A stretch of DNA of 64,000 nt, taken from Abelmoschus esculentus. Its lineage: Eukaryota; Streptophyta; Magnoliopsida; Malvales; Malvaceae. Of the stretch, positions 48,171-60,796 are shown in pieces. The translations under genes were made by a program, and so were the position numbers. The DNA lies in the NCBI GenBank assembly GCA_035048815.1, contig JAUCBN010000017.1:15248936-15312935 (forward strand). The letters run 5' to 3'. The notes beneath the pieces were generated by a model that saw only the letters and a program-made list of their open reading frames with translations, was not told the origin of the DNA and did not search any database. The stretch's first letter is position 1. Every line of letters begins with the position of its first letter.

Positions 48171-48374
48171 CTGCAAAGAAGAATTTGTATAGTTGGATGG
48201 GAATAATAGATGAATAAGGATGAAATGAATGAAGTGAATGAAAGAAAAGAAAAACGTTTGCCATTGTTGAAAGGAAAAAAACATCTTTATTTGCTAATAA
48301 AAAACATGAAAAAGCCCATTACAGAAAATCTCCTACACTCGCGGGCAAAAGTATAGGGTGGTTTATGGCATTAC
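48171..48374 (-). other. candidate Ogre intron between protease and RT
   Basis: The minus strand begins GTAATGCC and ends TTTGCAG, a 204-bp GT-AG interval. Ogre elements are known to carry an intron at this position. With this donor the RT frame is not restored by my reading, so either another donor is used or a nearby indel exists. Confidence 0.4.
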
Positions 48375-51300
48375 TCTGTTTTATAAACTACAGGTAAATC
48401 CTCTATAGTCCATTTGTTCAGAGTCTCGCCCGGGAGGCACGGACGAATTTTATTCAACAGATTTATCCTTGATCCTTCAGAAATTCCTCCTACCATTAAT
48501 CCCTCAAATGCTTCCCAAAAAATTTCCTCTTCTTGCAATCTGATGGCTTCTAGGCGATTCTTTTCTGCTTGCTCCGTGACGTTGACAAACCCGTGGGAGA
48601 TGAAGTCGATTTTTGTACTCAAAGAAGTCGGCTTATTGGCTGTGATCCTTCCATGTTTGTTCCAATATGCCTCGATTGAGAAGCCTAACCCAGCTCGTCC
48701 TTTCTTCATGACTACAGGCTTTGGGCGTAAGCTCCCTAGTAGCCTTCTTCCTAGTCCTCTTCCAGCTTTGACTCCCTTGCCAAGGGTCTGCTTGACAGTC
48801 ATTTCAGTGCAGTTTGACAGTTTTGGACATGGAAATGTCGCACCTTCAGCTACGAATGCAACATTGATAAATTCTAGGGCCCGAAAAGAACATTCTAAAG
48901 CTTGTTCATTTGCTTGCACATATGGCGTATCCGTAGAGACGGATGCGATGATGTCTTCCTCCGCCCTAACATACACGAGCTTGCCATCTACGATAAATTT
49001 CAGTTTCTAGTGTAGTGATGACGGCACTGCCCCGACAGAATGAATCCAAGGTCGGCCTAGCAAACAATTGTAAGTGGGCTTAATGTCCATCACAACAAAA
49101 TCTATGTTTTATACGGATGGCCCAATTAGTAACGGGACTTCAATCCGTACCAACACATCCCTTGTGGTCCCATCGAAGGCTCTGACCACGTTCTGATAAC
49201 TCTTCATGTGTGCGACATCAATGGGCAACCTTTGTAATGTTGCTATGGGTAACACGTTCAAAACTGAACCGTTATCGATTAAAACTCCCGGCACCACATG
49301 ACCCTTGCAGTGGGTCGTGATGTTTAAGGATTTGATAGACCCCATTCCTCCAATCAGGGATCTCATCATCGGTGAACGTTATGTAGTTGTCTGCGATGAT
49401 GTGATTAACGATTCGGTCCAATTTGTTCACCGATATGTCCTTCGGGACAAAAGTTTGATTTAGCACTTTCAAAAGGGCATCACGGTGCCCCCCCGAGCTT
49501 AGCAGTAAGTCGAGGATAGAGATTCTAGCAGGCTGTTTCTTCAACTGCTCGACTATACTATAGTCACTGTGCTTCAGAAAACGCAAAAACTCATGCGCTT
49601 GCTCCTCGGTGACAGGTTCATTCACCTTCGGAGTTGAATCTGTGAAGATCTTCTTCTTCTCCGCAAGCTTTGTTTGATCCTCTTCCTGAGCCGGTGAGTA
49701 ACATCTCCCACTCCTCGTGAAATGACCCACTTCATTCACTGGTTCCTCTTTCTCAACAATTCCTGGTTTCTCTGACTGTACCTCCTCGATGGGCTTCGAA
49801 CTACTTGGCCCGACCACACTTGCTGCGTAATTCCATGGTACCCTTTGTGTATCCTTAAACGGGAAGGGTGCCGGAGGGGTAATTACTATACGAGGAGCAT
49901 TTGCCGACCCCGCCGGGTTGTTGCCCCTTGGTCGGGCTGAAATAACTAGTGGCCTGCTTGCACTGTACTTCGGCCCGGTATTTTCTGATGCACACATGTC
50001 TATCATCTTTCGACCACCTTCTTTGGTGAAGAGTTCTACCTCTTTGTTGTCCATCATTCTTTGTAACAAGCCCCTGAAGTCATCACATTGCTGGACTGTA
50101 TGCCCGTGTACTTGGTGGAATTCGCAATACGGGCCTTCCTCGATAGATTCTTTCACTCGCATCCCTTGACAGATGAGCTCGTTATCAAACAATTGTTGAA
50201 AAACCCACTTTAAGGGTGATCGAATTTTTGACACCCCCATTTTGACTTGTCTCGCCTGATCCTCCTCGATTGCCATGATTCAGGAATGGGTTTGTTGAGA
50301 CACTGGGTTCATCAAATTTTAAAACCCCGGTATTTATCATATTCTGGACGATCCTCTTGAAGGCCGTGCAGTTCTCGATGCTATGTCCATGAACGTTAGC
50401 ATGATATGCACACTGGGCCTTCGAGTCATACCAGTGTGGATAGGGGGATTGAGCGAAACGATAAAATATGGGCGAATCATATCAGCATCGTGTAGCTGAG
50501 TGTACAACTCAGCATATGTAACTGGGATATGTGAGAAATTTGGCTTTTCCCACCTTGAGTTCTTCTTGCTTGAACCTTGTGAGCCACCTGCCCCTGAACC
50601 GGGTTTGGAGATCGTCACATTCTTCGGGGGTTTATACACCACAGCGTTGTTTACTTCGTTGTCTTTCTTCTTGGAATTCTTCTTCGAGCTATCAGATTCT
50701 TCGATCCTCCTATTTTTGATAGCTGCCTCTACCAACTCTCCGGTGACAACTATTTGGGAGAAACTTTGCATGGAGGTACTTGTGAAGAGATGTTCATACA
50801 TCAGCCCCTTCAATGTCTCTACAAACATATGAGTCATCTCTCGCTCGATTAACGGAGGCTGCACCTGAGAGGCCAGATCTCTCCATCTATAGGCGTATTG
50901 TCGGAATGTTTCGTTGGACTTTTGCCCCATTTGCTGTAACATGACTCTAGTGGGCCCCATCTCATTCACATGCTTGTAATTCTCCATAAATGCGTGATAA
51001 AGGTCCTTCCAGGATCTTATACTCTCCCGACTGAGTTGTGTGTACCATCGGATAGCAGACCCCGTTAGACTATCCTGAAAGCAATGGATAAGCAACTTCT
51101 CATCCTTGCTAAAAGCGCCTATCTTGCGACAGTACATCGTCATGTGGACGCTTGGGCATGATGTCCCGTCGTACTTTTCAAAGTCGGACATTTTGAATTT
51201 TGGCGGTAGGACCAAATTAGAGACCAGGCTGAGCTCGAACGTATCGGTGCTTTTATCCACCGACCCTTGGACTTGAATTTGCTGGATCTTGGCTTCGAGA

Positions 51301-51704
51301 GCCTTGAAGTGATCAACATACTTCTTCTCCATTTCTTGTCGCATCTTCTCCACTTCGTTCATAAAGTTGAGATCTGGGACTTCATCAGTATTCAGAGAAA
51401 ACTCTTCAACTTCCACGGGGTGACTCGTGGATGTCCCTACTGTATTGAACTGTACTCTCCTCGGGACTGAATGCACTTCTGGTTACCCCCTAGTTGTCGT
51501 CTCTACCTGCCCTTCAGCTTCATCTCCTATTTCCATCGACGCTTTACCTTTGTTATCCTGCCTCGGTCCCAACAGAGCAGACATCTGACTGATAATATCG
51601 GTCTAAATTTTAGCGAAGCCCTCTTTCATGTCAATCTCTATCGTATCTAAACGATTTGCAAATGCGGCATGGTTATTCTCTAGTCTTTGTAGTCTTTGTT
51701 CCAT
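48375..51704 (-). pseudogene. Ogre copy 1 gag-protease
   Basis: The gag start is probably the ATG at 51704, followed by two in-frame stops before 51476. Gag core motifs are FKMSDFEKYDGTSCPSVHMT, LIHCFQDSLTGSAIRWY and FRQYAYRWRDLA. A zinc-knuckle-like CEFHQVHGHTVQQC is near 50110. The protease has VLIDNGSVLNVLPIATL near 49280-49330, in a different frame from gag by a shift near 49300. Downstream is a Gly-rich G-patch-like segment (GKGVKAGRGLGRRLLG near 48750) with unknown role. Several breaks make it non-functional. Confidence 0.85.
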
Positions 51705-51926
51705 TGCAACTCTCTTGGTGTGCGAGCGCGTTGAATACATGTATAGTATATTTGCTATTTTTTAAAATTCACTATCATAAAACCTTTGTTATTAAACTTT
51801 ATTTTTAATTAATAATAATGCACATGATGTATGAATGCATGAATACAAGTGGGTATTAAATTCAAAAATCAATCTCTTAAAAACATCCGTTTGTGCAAAA
51901 AGGATTCACTACAACTTTAAAGATAA

Positions 51927-54034
51927 CTACAGAAAACTGTTGGCCCTAATCCCTAAGTTGGTCAATTCATTAAGTATGCGGACGATGGTTGTTCCGTGTA
52001 TTTCCCCGACGTTCGGCTGGTCCAGAAGAGTTGTCGCTTCTCCTGATAATATCTGTACATATGATGCGATATTTCTGACTCGTCCCTTGAAGCTGACTAA
52101 CTCACTGTTCTGACTTTGGACTGTGCGTTGCGCTGCCTCATACTTAGCCTTCCATGCTTCTCCGGCATTCTGACTCAGAGCTCCCTCGAAGTCGGCTAAC
52201 TTTTCTCGCAACTCTTGTACTTGGCCCTCGAGTGAGATAATCTTTTGCTGAAGTTCCTCCTCCTCTTCTTCCATTTTGACCTTATCTTCGTTGTGATACT
52301 TAGCCACCAGTTCTTCTAACTGCATTACTTGGGTTGTCAACTCATGAATCGTCGCTCGGTCTTTGTCTGATGTCTTCTTGGCTTTGGAGCTTACTTCTTT
52401 CGCTTCACGGTATTTCTTTTCATAGAGCTTCTTGTACTCCTCTTTTTCCTTTAAAGCCTTGTTCAAACGGTCAGAACTTTCCCCGACGCTTTCCCTTTTC
52501 CTTTTATTCCCCCCGGACATCGGTATTGCTTGCGCCTCCCTCAAATCTTGACGTAGCTTCTCGATCTGAATTGTCATATCCTTTTCTCTCCTCTCATGGG
52601 TTTGTACTTGATACTTCGCAAGATTCAACTCCTGTGTGAGCTCGTAGATCTTCTTATCTCGCCTCTGAGAATCCAAGTCCCGATCCTCCTTGAGCTTTTC
52701 TAACGTTGACGGTGCCTCTAGGGTTACCTTGCTTGAAGACGGTTTTTCATCCCTCGGTACTCCTCGGAAGACTCCATTATTCGCTCTTCGTTCTCTCCAC
52801 TCATCGTATCGGGCCATGATCTCAAACTCTCTATAGGGCTGAACCCTCCTAGGTGAGTCCCAAGTCTTTACAATTTGGGCTAACTTAGATCTGTACCCCT
52901 CGTTCTGGTTGAAAAACCGAAACTGGCCATCCCCGCTGTGGCTGGAATAAATTGTCTCGAACCGAATTGCCTTGAGACTAATAGAGGGCAGTAAGCCGTT
53001 CCACCCCATATACCTGCTAATAGGATCCAGTCGCAATCTCCGCATCGATACCGAAAAGTCGATCCTCTATTCAACCAACAGGCCTTCCAGACGATATCCA
53101 AGTCTGTCAAATTTCGGAAAAGCTCACTCTACTGGGCTTCAGTCTTCTTCTCCATAATACAACTCTTTAAATGCTCCTCGATAGGTGAGTAGGTAGTCCT
53201 GAACCTTAGGGCGCTGTACGGAGAGTTCCAACGGTGGCCTCTGAACCAAACCTCTAAAAGCTACGCACATCCCCAAAATCTTCCTTCACTGGCCCTCTTA
53301 CACGCGGTAAGTGATCGATAAGTCTCGGCTAATATGGTTGGAACCGAATTTACTCCCTTAGATAACTTCTCGAACAAACCAACCGTGGATGGGTCTATGT
53401 GCTCGGGAGTTCTAGGGAATAACACTAACCCATATATGCAAAGGGTATACATCCTTCTTGCTTTAGTGGGCTCCTCGCTGCTCGAAGCTATCAAATCCTT
53501 AAAGACCTTCCAGCTCACTATCTGTCTCTCTTCGCTTGGATCCTCGTGACCTGTTACCTTCCGGTCCCAAAACTCTTTGTCCTTACCGGTGATTTGCATC
53601 AGCTTCTTCTTAAAGCCCGAAGTACTGTTGGGCTTGACGTAGATCCTATCATTCTTAATCATTGGACAGTTGATCAGAACCTCGTATTCCTCTCGCGTGG
53701 GTATCATGTCTACCTTCCCGAAGGTGAAACAATTGTAGGCTGGATTCCAGAATTGTACCATCGCCCTCATTAGATGTCTATCAACGGGGACCTTCACTAA
53801 CAATGAAATATCCCCAAACTTCCTCTTGAACTGATCCTTCATGTCGTCACTCCATTGTTCCCATACCTCTTGGACCTCGGAGAGACAAGGACTTTGATTG
53901 GTGCTCATTCTAACATACCCGTTTAGTGCAGAGACACTTCCTATCGGCAAACTGTCACCCTTCTCATGCTGAATTGATTCGGACCAAGTCCAGACTTCTG
54001 TGTTATCTTCGCCTATAATGATCCCTTCTGACAT
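51927..54034 (-). pseudogene. Ogre copy 1 ORF1 (extra ORF before gag)
   Basis: The first half (53261-54034) contains FGDISLLVKVPVDRHLMRAM, FWNPAYNCFTFGKVDM and PTREEYEVLINCP, resembling the plant-mobile-domain-like protein that Ogre elements encode before gag. After a stop near 53261 and further stops to 53045, the second half (51927-53045) reads as a long Glu/Lys-rich coiled coil ending QPNVGEIHGTTIVRILNEL. Its function in the element is unknown. The two halves were presumably one protein. Confidence 0.8.
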
Positions 54035-54777
54035 TATTGGACACTTCTAACTTTATTGTTTTCCAAATTAATACCCATGCAAATATGCCAAATAAAAATA
54101 AATACACAAAGGATCAAAGAAAAATAAAAAGGAAAGTGTTAGTAGAATAAAGACAAAGATAAAGCAATGATTAAAGTGCCTGAAAACAAATAACTGTAGA
54201 GTAGTAAAAAGCGAATAAAGTTAACCGTAGAACAAGATAAAATGCGTAAAATAACCATAGAACATGCCAAATTGCATAAAAATAACCAGAGATCATGCTA
54301 AAGTACGCAAAATAACCAGAGAGCATGTTAACAGAGAAAGCATACCGCCTTATCTTATGGTCCCTGTCTAGCTCTAGAAGGGGTTGGTTTCTACTCTATA
54401 TGCGGGTTTTTGGTCTAGACACTGGGTTCCCGAACTGTCTTTACCGTCTACTACGACGATAAGACATCGATTCGGTGGTATAGGTCCCTTACAACGGAGG
54501 TGAAAACCACACGATACGTAAGGTTAGTATACCGGAAGCAGATAAAATCCGAAACTCGGAGCTGGAAAGCATCACGTCGGATAATATCTAACTCCCACTT
54601 AAGGGTGAAAGCTCGGGTCGAGAGCTTATGCATGAATGACAAGATAAAAGTAAAATGTTATCCTCATTCAAATAATGTTCACTTAACAATAAAAAAAATT
54701 AAAATAATATCTAACTCCAAAATGCCACGTAAAGTTTGAAAACATTAGGCCTGACTCACAAAAAAAATAATTTTTAG
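54035..54777 (-). other. Ogre leader between PBS and ORF1
   Basis: This is 5' untranslated leader of copy 1. It has no supported ORF; short open stretches at 54451-54642 do not resemble any family. Confidence 0.6.
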
Positions 54778-54796
54778 GTCCCCAGCGGAGTCGCCA
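54778..54796 (-). other. Ogre primer-binding site
   Basis: The minus strand reads TGGCGACTCCGCTGGGGAC three bases after the LTR end. This is the PBS type characteristic of Tat/Ogre Gypsy elements. Confidence 0.8.
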
Positions 54797-54799
54797 AGC

Positions 54800-57768
54800 T
54801 GTCGCGACCTTTTTTAAAAAACGTGATTTTGGGTGAAAAGTGTTCGACGATTGGTTTTCAAAAATATGAATTTTATCAATTTTAATCTCGAAAAACCTAA
54901 ATTTTAGGAAAACATAATTTAATTTTGAAAAAGGTTGACTTGGAGTCGCCACCGGCCACTTAGGTAGGCCAGACACCATAAAAATAAACCAGAGATTCGT
55001 TTAAAAAAACATTGAGTTCGGGAGTCGGTTACGTGTAAGGACGACCCTTACAAACACCCAAAAATTGGTACCTTGAAAAACATTACGTGGCATTGAAATT
55101 TTGAAGATAAATATTAATTTAATTTTCCATTGTTAAATGAACATTATTTGAATTTTGGATATCCTTTTGATTTAGAAGTTACACCACCTTTAAACTTGAG
55201 TTGAACGAGACGTCCTCCAGATAGGAAACCCCACCCAAGTTTAAAAGAATGTAACTTCCGCCTCAAAAGGCTAAAGTAAAATGCATGATTATTTTTTATC
55301 TTGTTCATTTTAAGTTCTAATCCTAAAATAGGCTCCATTACTTAAGTTTAAAACCTAAGTTACTAGTGTTACTAGTTGTTTACCTATCCATTTATTTAAT
55401 TCTAAACCTAAGTTTTTGTCAAAATTCTAAGTTTTAATAACACATGAATTCGATGCCAAGGTACGCTCTCTAGGTCAGCATCATAGTGCGTCAAAACACC
55501 AACCTCTTTAGTGTATCCGAGACATAAGATTTATATGCTATGTTACTAAATTTTCTCCCTAATTAAATTAATTAATTAGAGTGACTAATCCTAAAAAGGG
55601 CTCTAAATTAATTAACTTAAGTTTATGAGGTGACCTTCCTAAAATATGCTATGCAAAACAACATAAAATAAAAAGGAAAAGAAACTTCATCACTTTTATT
55701 AGAATCATGGGTGTACAAAGTGTTACATCAAAAATCTCTCATAAATGAGTACAAGGGACTTGAATGAAAAAAGAGATCAAAAAGGGACTCGAGAACAAAC
55801 CTTGAGCGAAAGATAAGACTTACTTAAGTGTGAAATGAAACTTTAAAGTTTTAGAAAATTTTAATTAAATTAATTAATTAAATTTTCTTAACTTCAAATT
55901 TTAATTAAATCTTAATTAAAGTCTAACTTAATGAATTTTAGGTTCAAAGGTTTAATTGGGGATGGGTTAAACTTAATTAAGTTAATCTTTAAATCTTATC
56001 TTAGAATTTAAATTAATTAAAGACTTTAATTAAAGTAACTTCTAAATTTTAAGAATTTAATTTTAACTTAATTCAAGTTTGTTTGGTGAAATTAAGGTTT
56101 ACTAGACTTAATTAGTTTTAAAACTTATCATTTTAGAAGTTAATTAAAATTAATTAGATTAATTAATTAAAATTATTTCTAATTTTTAAGAATTTAAAGG
56201 GCCTAATTAAAGTCTAAGTTGGGTGAATGTTTTAAGGTTTAAGGCTAACTAGACCTAATTAAGGAAATTAACTTCAAAATTTTAGAAATTAATTAAAATT
56301 AATTAAGAATAATTAATTAAAATTATTTTCCAATTTTTAAGAAATTAAAACCTAATTAAAATCTAATTTGGTGAGTGTTTTTAAGCTTTAGGGCTAAAAC
56401 TTGGCCTAATTAAGTTTAATTAATCCTAAAACCTTTTTAGAAATTAATTAAAATTAAAATAATTAATCAAAATTAATTCCAAAATTTTAAGAGGTAAATT
56501 AAGCATATTTGAAGCCTAATTTTTAGGTCTTAGGGGTCAAATTAATCCTGGATTAGATCTAACTAGGTTGAATAAATTTTAAGTATTCCTAAAAATTAAA
56601 TTAAATTCTAATTTGAACCTAATTAATAATTTTTAAGCCTTTAAAATTAATTTTTCATCCTAATTAAAGTCTAAGTGTGATTAATTAAACCTAGGGGTCT
56701 AATTGAAGGTTTGTAGGGATCTAATTGAATGATTTCTAGAGGTTTAGGGACTAAATTGTAAAGCAGTTTAATCCTAGGGGGACCTAGGAAATAATTTTCT
56801 CTTTACCCATTAAAAACGCGCGGATCCGGATTGACCCGGATCCAACCCGCGCGAAACCCTCCCCCAAAACGACAGCGTTTTGAGGAGGTATAAAGGGTAA
56901 TTTCCGAGTTGACTCGGCCAGTTCTCACCCCCCACCAACTCGCTTAACTCAGTTCTCTCTGGAATTAACACCAAATGCCCAGAAAACACCCCCCATTTCG
57001 GATCAAAATGCTTGGGACAACATGGTGTTCATGCGTGTTCATCCGAAGAACGGATGAACACGAAGAACACGGCCGCATGCCGCCGCACAAGCCGCCCTCT
57101 GATCCAAGTCGCCGCCGTCCAAGACAACTCCGGCGAGTTCGCCGGTGACTCCAAAAAGGTGTCGATCACCACCGAAATGCTGCTGGAGGCTGCTTTCGGC
57201 GTCGGAAATACTGCCGAAACCCTCGAACGGCCAGGAAACCACTTAAAATCGCCCAAAAATAAAGTTCTCTGATCAAAACATCCTAAAACCTTGAAATCGA
57301 ACCCAGAAAAACTAAAACAAACGAAAAGATTAGATTAGAACCTTACCACTACTGATGCTTCGATCTAACCCACCTCAACGTCGATTCCGATCTCCGATCA
57401 AGCTCCAAAACTCCAGAAATCTCTTCCAATTCGAATCCCAGAAATCCCCAGTCGAATCAAACTCTAAACCTTGCTCCCGATTCCACTTCAAAAACCGATT
57501 CCCCTTCTTCAATCGATCGAATCCCTTTTAAAGGGATTCCAATCGGAGTCCAAATCCTACTGAAATTCCCCTTCAGCCAACCTGATCCCTAAGGGATCGG
57601 GACTCTCCCACTATCCCAACAAATCCGGCCGGCCAACAACACTCTGTTTTTTCGGCTTTTCTGATTTTTTGATTTTTTTAATATTATATTATATATTATT
57701 TATATTATATACATTATTTGTATTATTATTTATTATATATTATTATTTACTAAAGAATCATGTTGACA
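54800..57768 (-). repeat. Ogre full-length LTR (shared by two copies)
   Basis: This 2969-bp LTR reads on minus from TGTCAACATGATTC to GGTCGCGACA (TG...CA). It is preceded by a polypurine tract and followed by a PBS, so it is both the 3' LTR of copy 2 and the 5' LTR of copy 1. The outer 613 bp (57156-57768) recur at 60796-61408 with about 20 differences by eye. Open frames at 57012-57272 fall wholly inside it and are not genes. Bases 55580-56700 are a run of TTAATTAA-rich AT sequence. Confidence 0.85.
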
Positions 57769-57781
57769 GCTGCCCCTCTTT
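57769..57781 (-). other. Ogre polypurine tract
   Basis: The minus strand reads AAAGAGGGGCAGC immediately before the LTR TG, the position expected for plus-strand priming. Confidence 0.8.
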
Positions 57782-57866
57782 GCTCAATGCTGCGGAGCAG
57801 GAGATGGGCAAAGACTGAGAAACACGAATTCTAAAAACCTAAAGCTTGAAGAAATTATTCAAACTT

Positions 57867-58212
57867 AACATCATGCCCGGAGGACTTACTGATGACCCGA
57901 ATGATTTAATATTATGCCCGAAGGACTTACTAATGACCCAGAGGATTTAGGATCATATTGCCTCCTTGATTGTGCAAACGATATCATTACTCCCGAAGGT
58001 GATGGCCCGAAGGACTTAACATCATGCCCGGAGGACTTAATGATGACTCGGAGGATTTAGGATCGTATTGCCTCCTAGATTGTGCAAACGATATCATCAC
58101 TCACGAAGGTGATGGCCCAGAGGACTTAACATCTTGTCCGAAGGACTTACTGATGACCCGGAGGATTTAACATCATGCCCGAAGGACTTACTGATGACCC
58201 GGAGGATTTAAT
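57867..58212. repeat. tandem repeats in Ogre 3' region, array 1
   Basis: Units contain CATGCCCGAAGGACTTACTG and ATGACCCGGAGGATTTA, about 37-38 bp each. A longer ~120-bp unit with ATTGTGCAAACGATATCAT occurs twice. No coding function is apparent. Confidence 0.85.
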
Positions 58213-58250
58213 AGTGGATTATGAAATTTTCCACCTCCACTACTTCTTTC

Positions 58251-58612
58251 TAGACTCACGCCCACCGGTTGCCGGTAATGGACTTACGTCAAAAGACTGC
58301 TGGTAATGGACTCACGTCAAAAGACTGCCGATAATACTTGTTTTCTGGACTCACACCCAAAGGCTGCCGGTAATGGACTCACGTCAAAAGACTGCCGGTA
58401 ATGGACTCACGTCAAAAGACTGCTGGTAATGGACTCACGTCAAAAGACTGCCGATAATACTTGTTTTCTAGACTCATACCCAAAGACTGCCGGTAATGGA
58501 CTCACGTCAAAAGACTGCCGGTAATGGACTCACGCCGAAAGACTGCCGGTAATGGACTCACGCCAAAAAACTGCCGGTAATGGACTCATGTCAAAAGACT
58601 GCTGGTAATACT
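58251..58612. repeat. 28-bp tandem repeats in Ogre 3' region, array 2
   Basis: About thirteen copies of a ~28-bp unit, GGACTCACGTCAAAAGACTG followed by CCGGTAAT, are arranged head to tail with small variants (CTGGTAAT, CCGATAATACTTG). It sits between integrase and the 3' LTR. Confidence 0.9.
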
Positions 58613-59519
58613 TGTTGTAGTTGATTTAATTCCTGTTTAACAAAAATATCATGCATGGTTAGCATGCTTCTAAATGCAAATATTCCTATTATGATGCATG
58701 AGTATGACCTTGAAAGGCAAATATTATCAGTCAGTTTGCCACTCTGAAGGGGCTGGTTGACTTTTCTCCCTCTTTTCTGCAATCGAGGTTTTTCATTTCA
58801 CATAACGAAGGCGACTCTTCATGATTATCCTCTTTATAAAGCTATTCTGAGGCGTTCTTTCCAGACAAATTTCATCTGAATAACAGAACTGTTTATATTC
58901 CGTGATCTTAATCCGGAAAAACAAATCTTACCCGTAATCTTGAAACATAATAATGCCAAAAGGTTTTCTGTACTAATTCATTCATGTTGATTCATTAGCA
59001 TGATGCTTTGGGCAAAATTGAATGCTCAAATGAGGGGAATGAGTATTTTTATTAAAGCTTCTCATAGATTCTACATGTAAAACAAACAAGGCAAAACAAT
59101 TCAAAGGGAAAGGAAAAGGAACAAAATGTAGGTTCCCAAACGCTCATCACACGCGTTCATCCAGGCCTTTTCCCGAGATATAGATTCAAAAATGAGCTAC
59201 TCGTCTAGCCGTTCTTCAAATAAGGATCCAACTTTGTGAACGTGAAGATCCTTCCGTATTGCTTGGTAGCTGAGAGGCCCGAATCGTCGGATGCCTATTT
59301 TCATTCATTTGGTCCGCCATTCCTGGTTTTTGACCCAAATCCTCCGTTGGTATCGAGATGCCCTTTACGGGTTTTCATCATGACCTCTCCTTTCTTTTAG
59401 TCATCATTTTTTGTGAAGCGTCCTTTCGTGTTTTCGCTTCATTTTTCTTTCTTTTTCTTTTTTCTTTTCATTTTTCATTTTTTCATTTTTTTATTTTCTT
59501 TTCCTTCTTCTTCCTTTAG
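58613..59519 (-). other. Ogre copy 2 3' untranslated region
   Basis: Non-coding sequence between the integrase C-terminus and the tandem arrays. A TTTTTC-rich low-complexity tract is at 59440-59515. No gene is seen. Confidence 0.6.
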
Positions 59520-60796
59520 GCGTAGTATCTCTTGACTGAATCAGAATTCACTGGTTTACTTAATTCTTGTCCATCCATTTTGGTCAAGATTAGCGCACCT
59601 CCGGAGAAAGCCTTTTTAACAACATAAGGCCCTTCCCAATTCGACATCCATTTTCCCCGAAAATCTCGGTGTATAAGCAAGATCTTTTTAAGCACTAGAT
59701 CCCCTTCTCGGAATACTTATGGTCGAATTTTTTTGTCATAAGCTCGAATTATCCGCTTCTGATACATTTGGCTATGACATATAACTTTCAACCACTTTTC
59801 TTCGATTAGATTCAACTAATCCAAACGAATCTGTATCCACTCTGCATCACTCAGCTTCACCTCTGATAATACCCGAAGAGATGAGATTTCTACTTCCAAG
59901 GGTAACACGACTTCAGTACCGTATACTAGGGAATATGGTGTTGCCCCGGTAGAAGTTCTGATTGAAGTCCGATATGCAAATAAGGCGAAAGGAAGCCTTT
60001 CATGCCAATCTTTGTAAGTTTCAGTCATCTTGGATATGATCTTCTTAATGTTCTTGTTTGCTGCCTCAACGGCTCCATTCATTTTTGACCGGTATGCCAC
60101 TGAGTTATGATGAATTATTTTAAACTGCTCACAGGTTTCTGCTATCAATCTATTGTTGAAATTGGTAGCATTATCCGTGATGATTCGCTCTGGTAGACCA
60201 TACCGACAAATAATCTCTTTCTTCAAGAACTTGCAAACTGTTGTTCTCGTGATGTTAGCATAGGAGACAACTTCTATCTACTTAGTAAAGTAATCGATGG
60301 CCACTAGGATAAAGCGATGCCCATTTGAAGCCTTGGGGTGAATATGTCCGATTACATCTAATCCCCAAACAGCAAAAGGCCAAGGCGAATTCATTGTATG
60401 TAACGGTACTGGCGGAGAGTTAATTTTATCTGCATAGATCTGACATTTATGACACTTTTTGGTATATTGTATACAATCCTCTTCCATAGTAGACCAGTAA
60501 TATCCGTATCTCATTATTTTCCGTGCCATCGAGAGACTGTTGGCATGCGTTCCGCAAATTCCGTCATGCACCTCTTCCAAGATACTTCTTGCCTCACTGG
60601 CATTGACACATCTTAGCAACACTTGATCTCTGCTCTTTCTGTACAAGACGTCACCATCCAGTACGTATGCAGCAGTCATTCTTCTAATTGTTCTCTTTTC
60701 AACGTCGTTAGCTCCAAATGGGTAAGCTTGGAACTTGACGTATTGCAGAATGTCAAAGTACCATGGATTACCGTTCTCTTCTTCCAAGTTGCAAAA
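59520..60796 (-). pseudogene. Ogre copy 2 integrase fragment
   Basis: It starts abruptly after a junction at 60796 in the RNase H-integrase linker. Readable parts are FQAYPFGANDVEKRTIRRMT, HDGICGTHANSLSMARK, VWGLDVIGHIHPKAS and IITDNATNFNN, and unlike copy 1 it keeps the C-terminal part (KWMSNWEGPYVVKKAF, DSVKRYYA) down to about 59520. It shares with copy 1 the TAG after DYFTK. It has two further stops of its own in the C-terminus (after RLD and after KKIRP). Its linker lacks the one-base deletion of copy 1. Confidence 0.88.

Noticed and set aside
57012..57272. Open frames on both strands of a GC-richer segment resembling a small gene
   Set aside because: They lie wholly inside the Ogre LTR and part recurs in the LTR remnant at 60797-61408 with frame-breaking differences.
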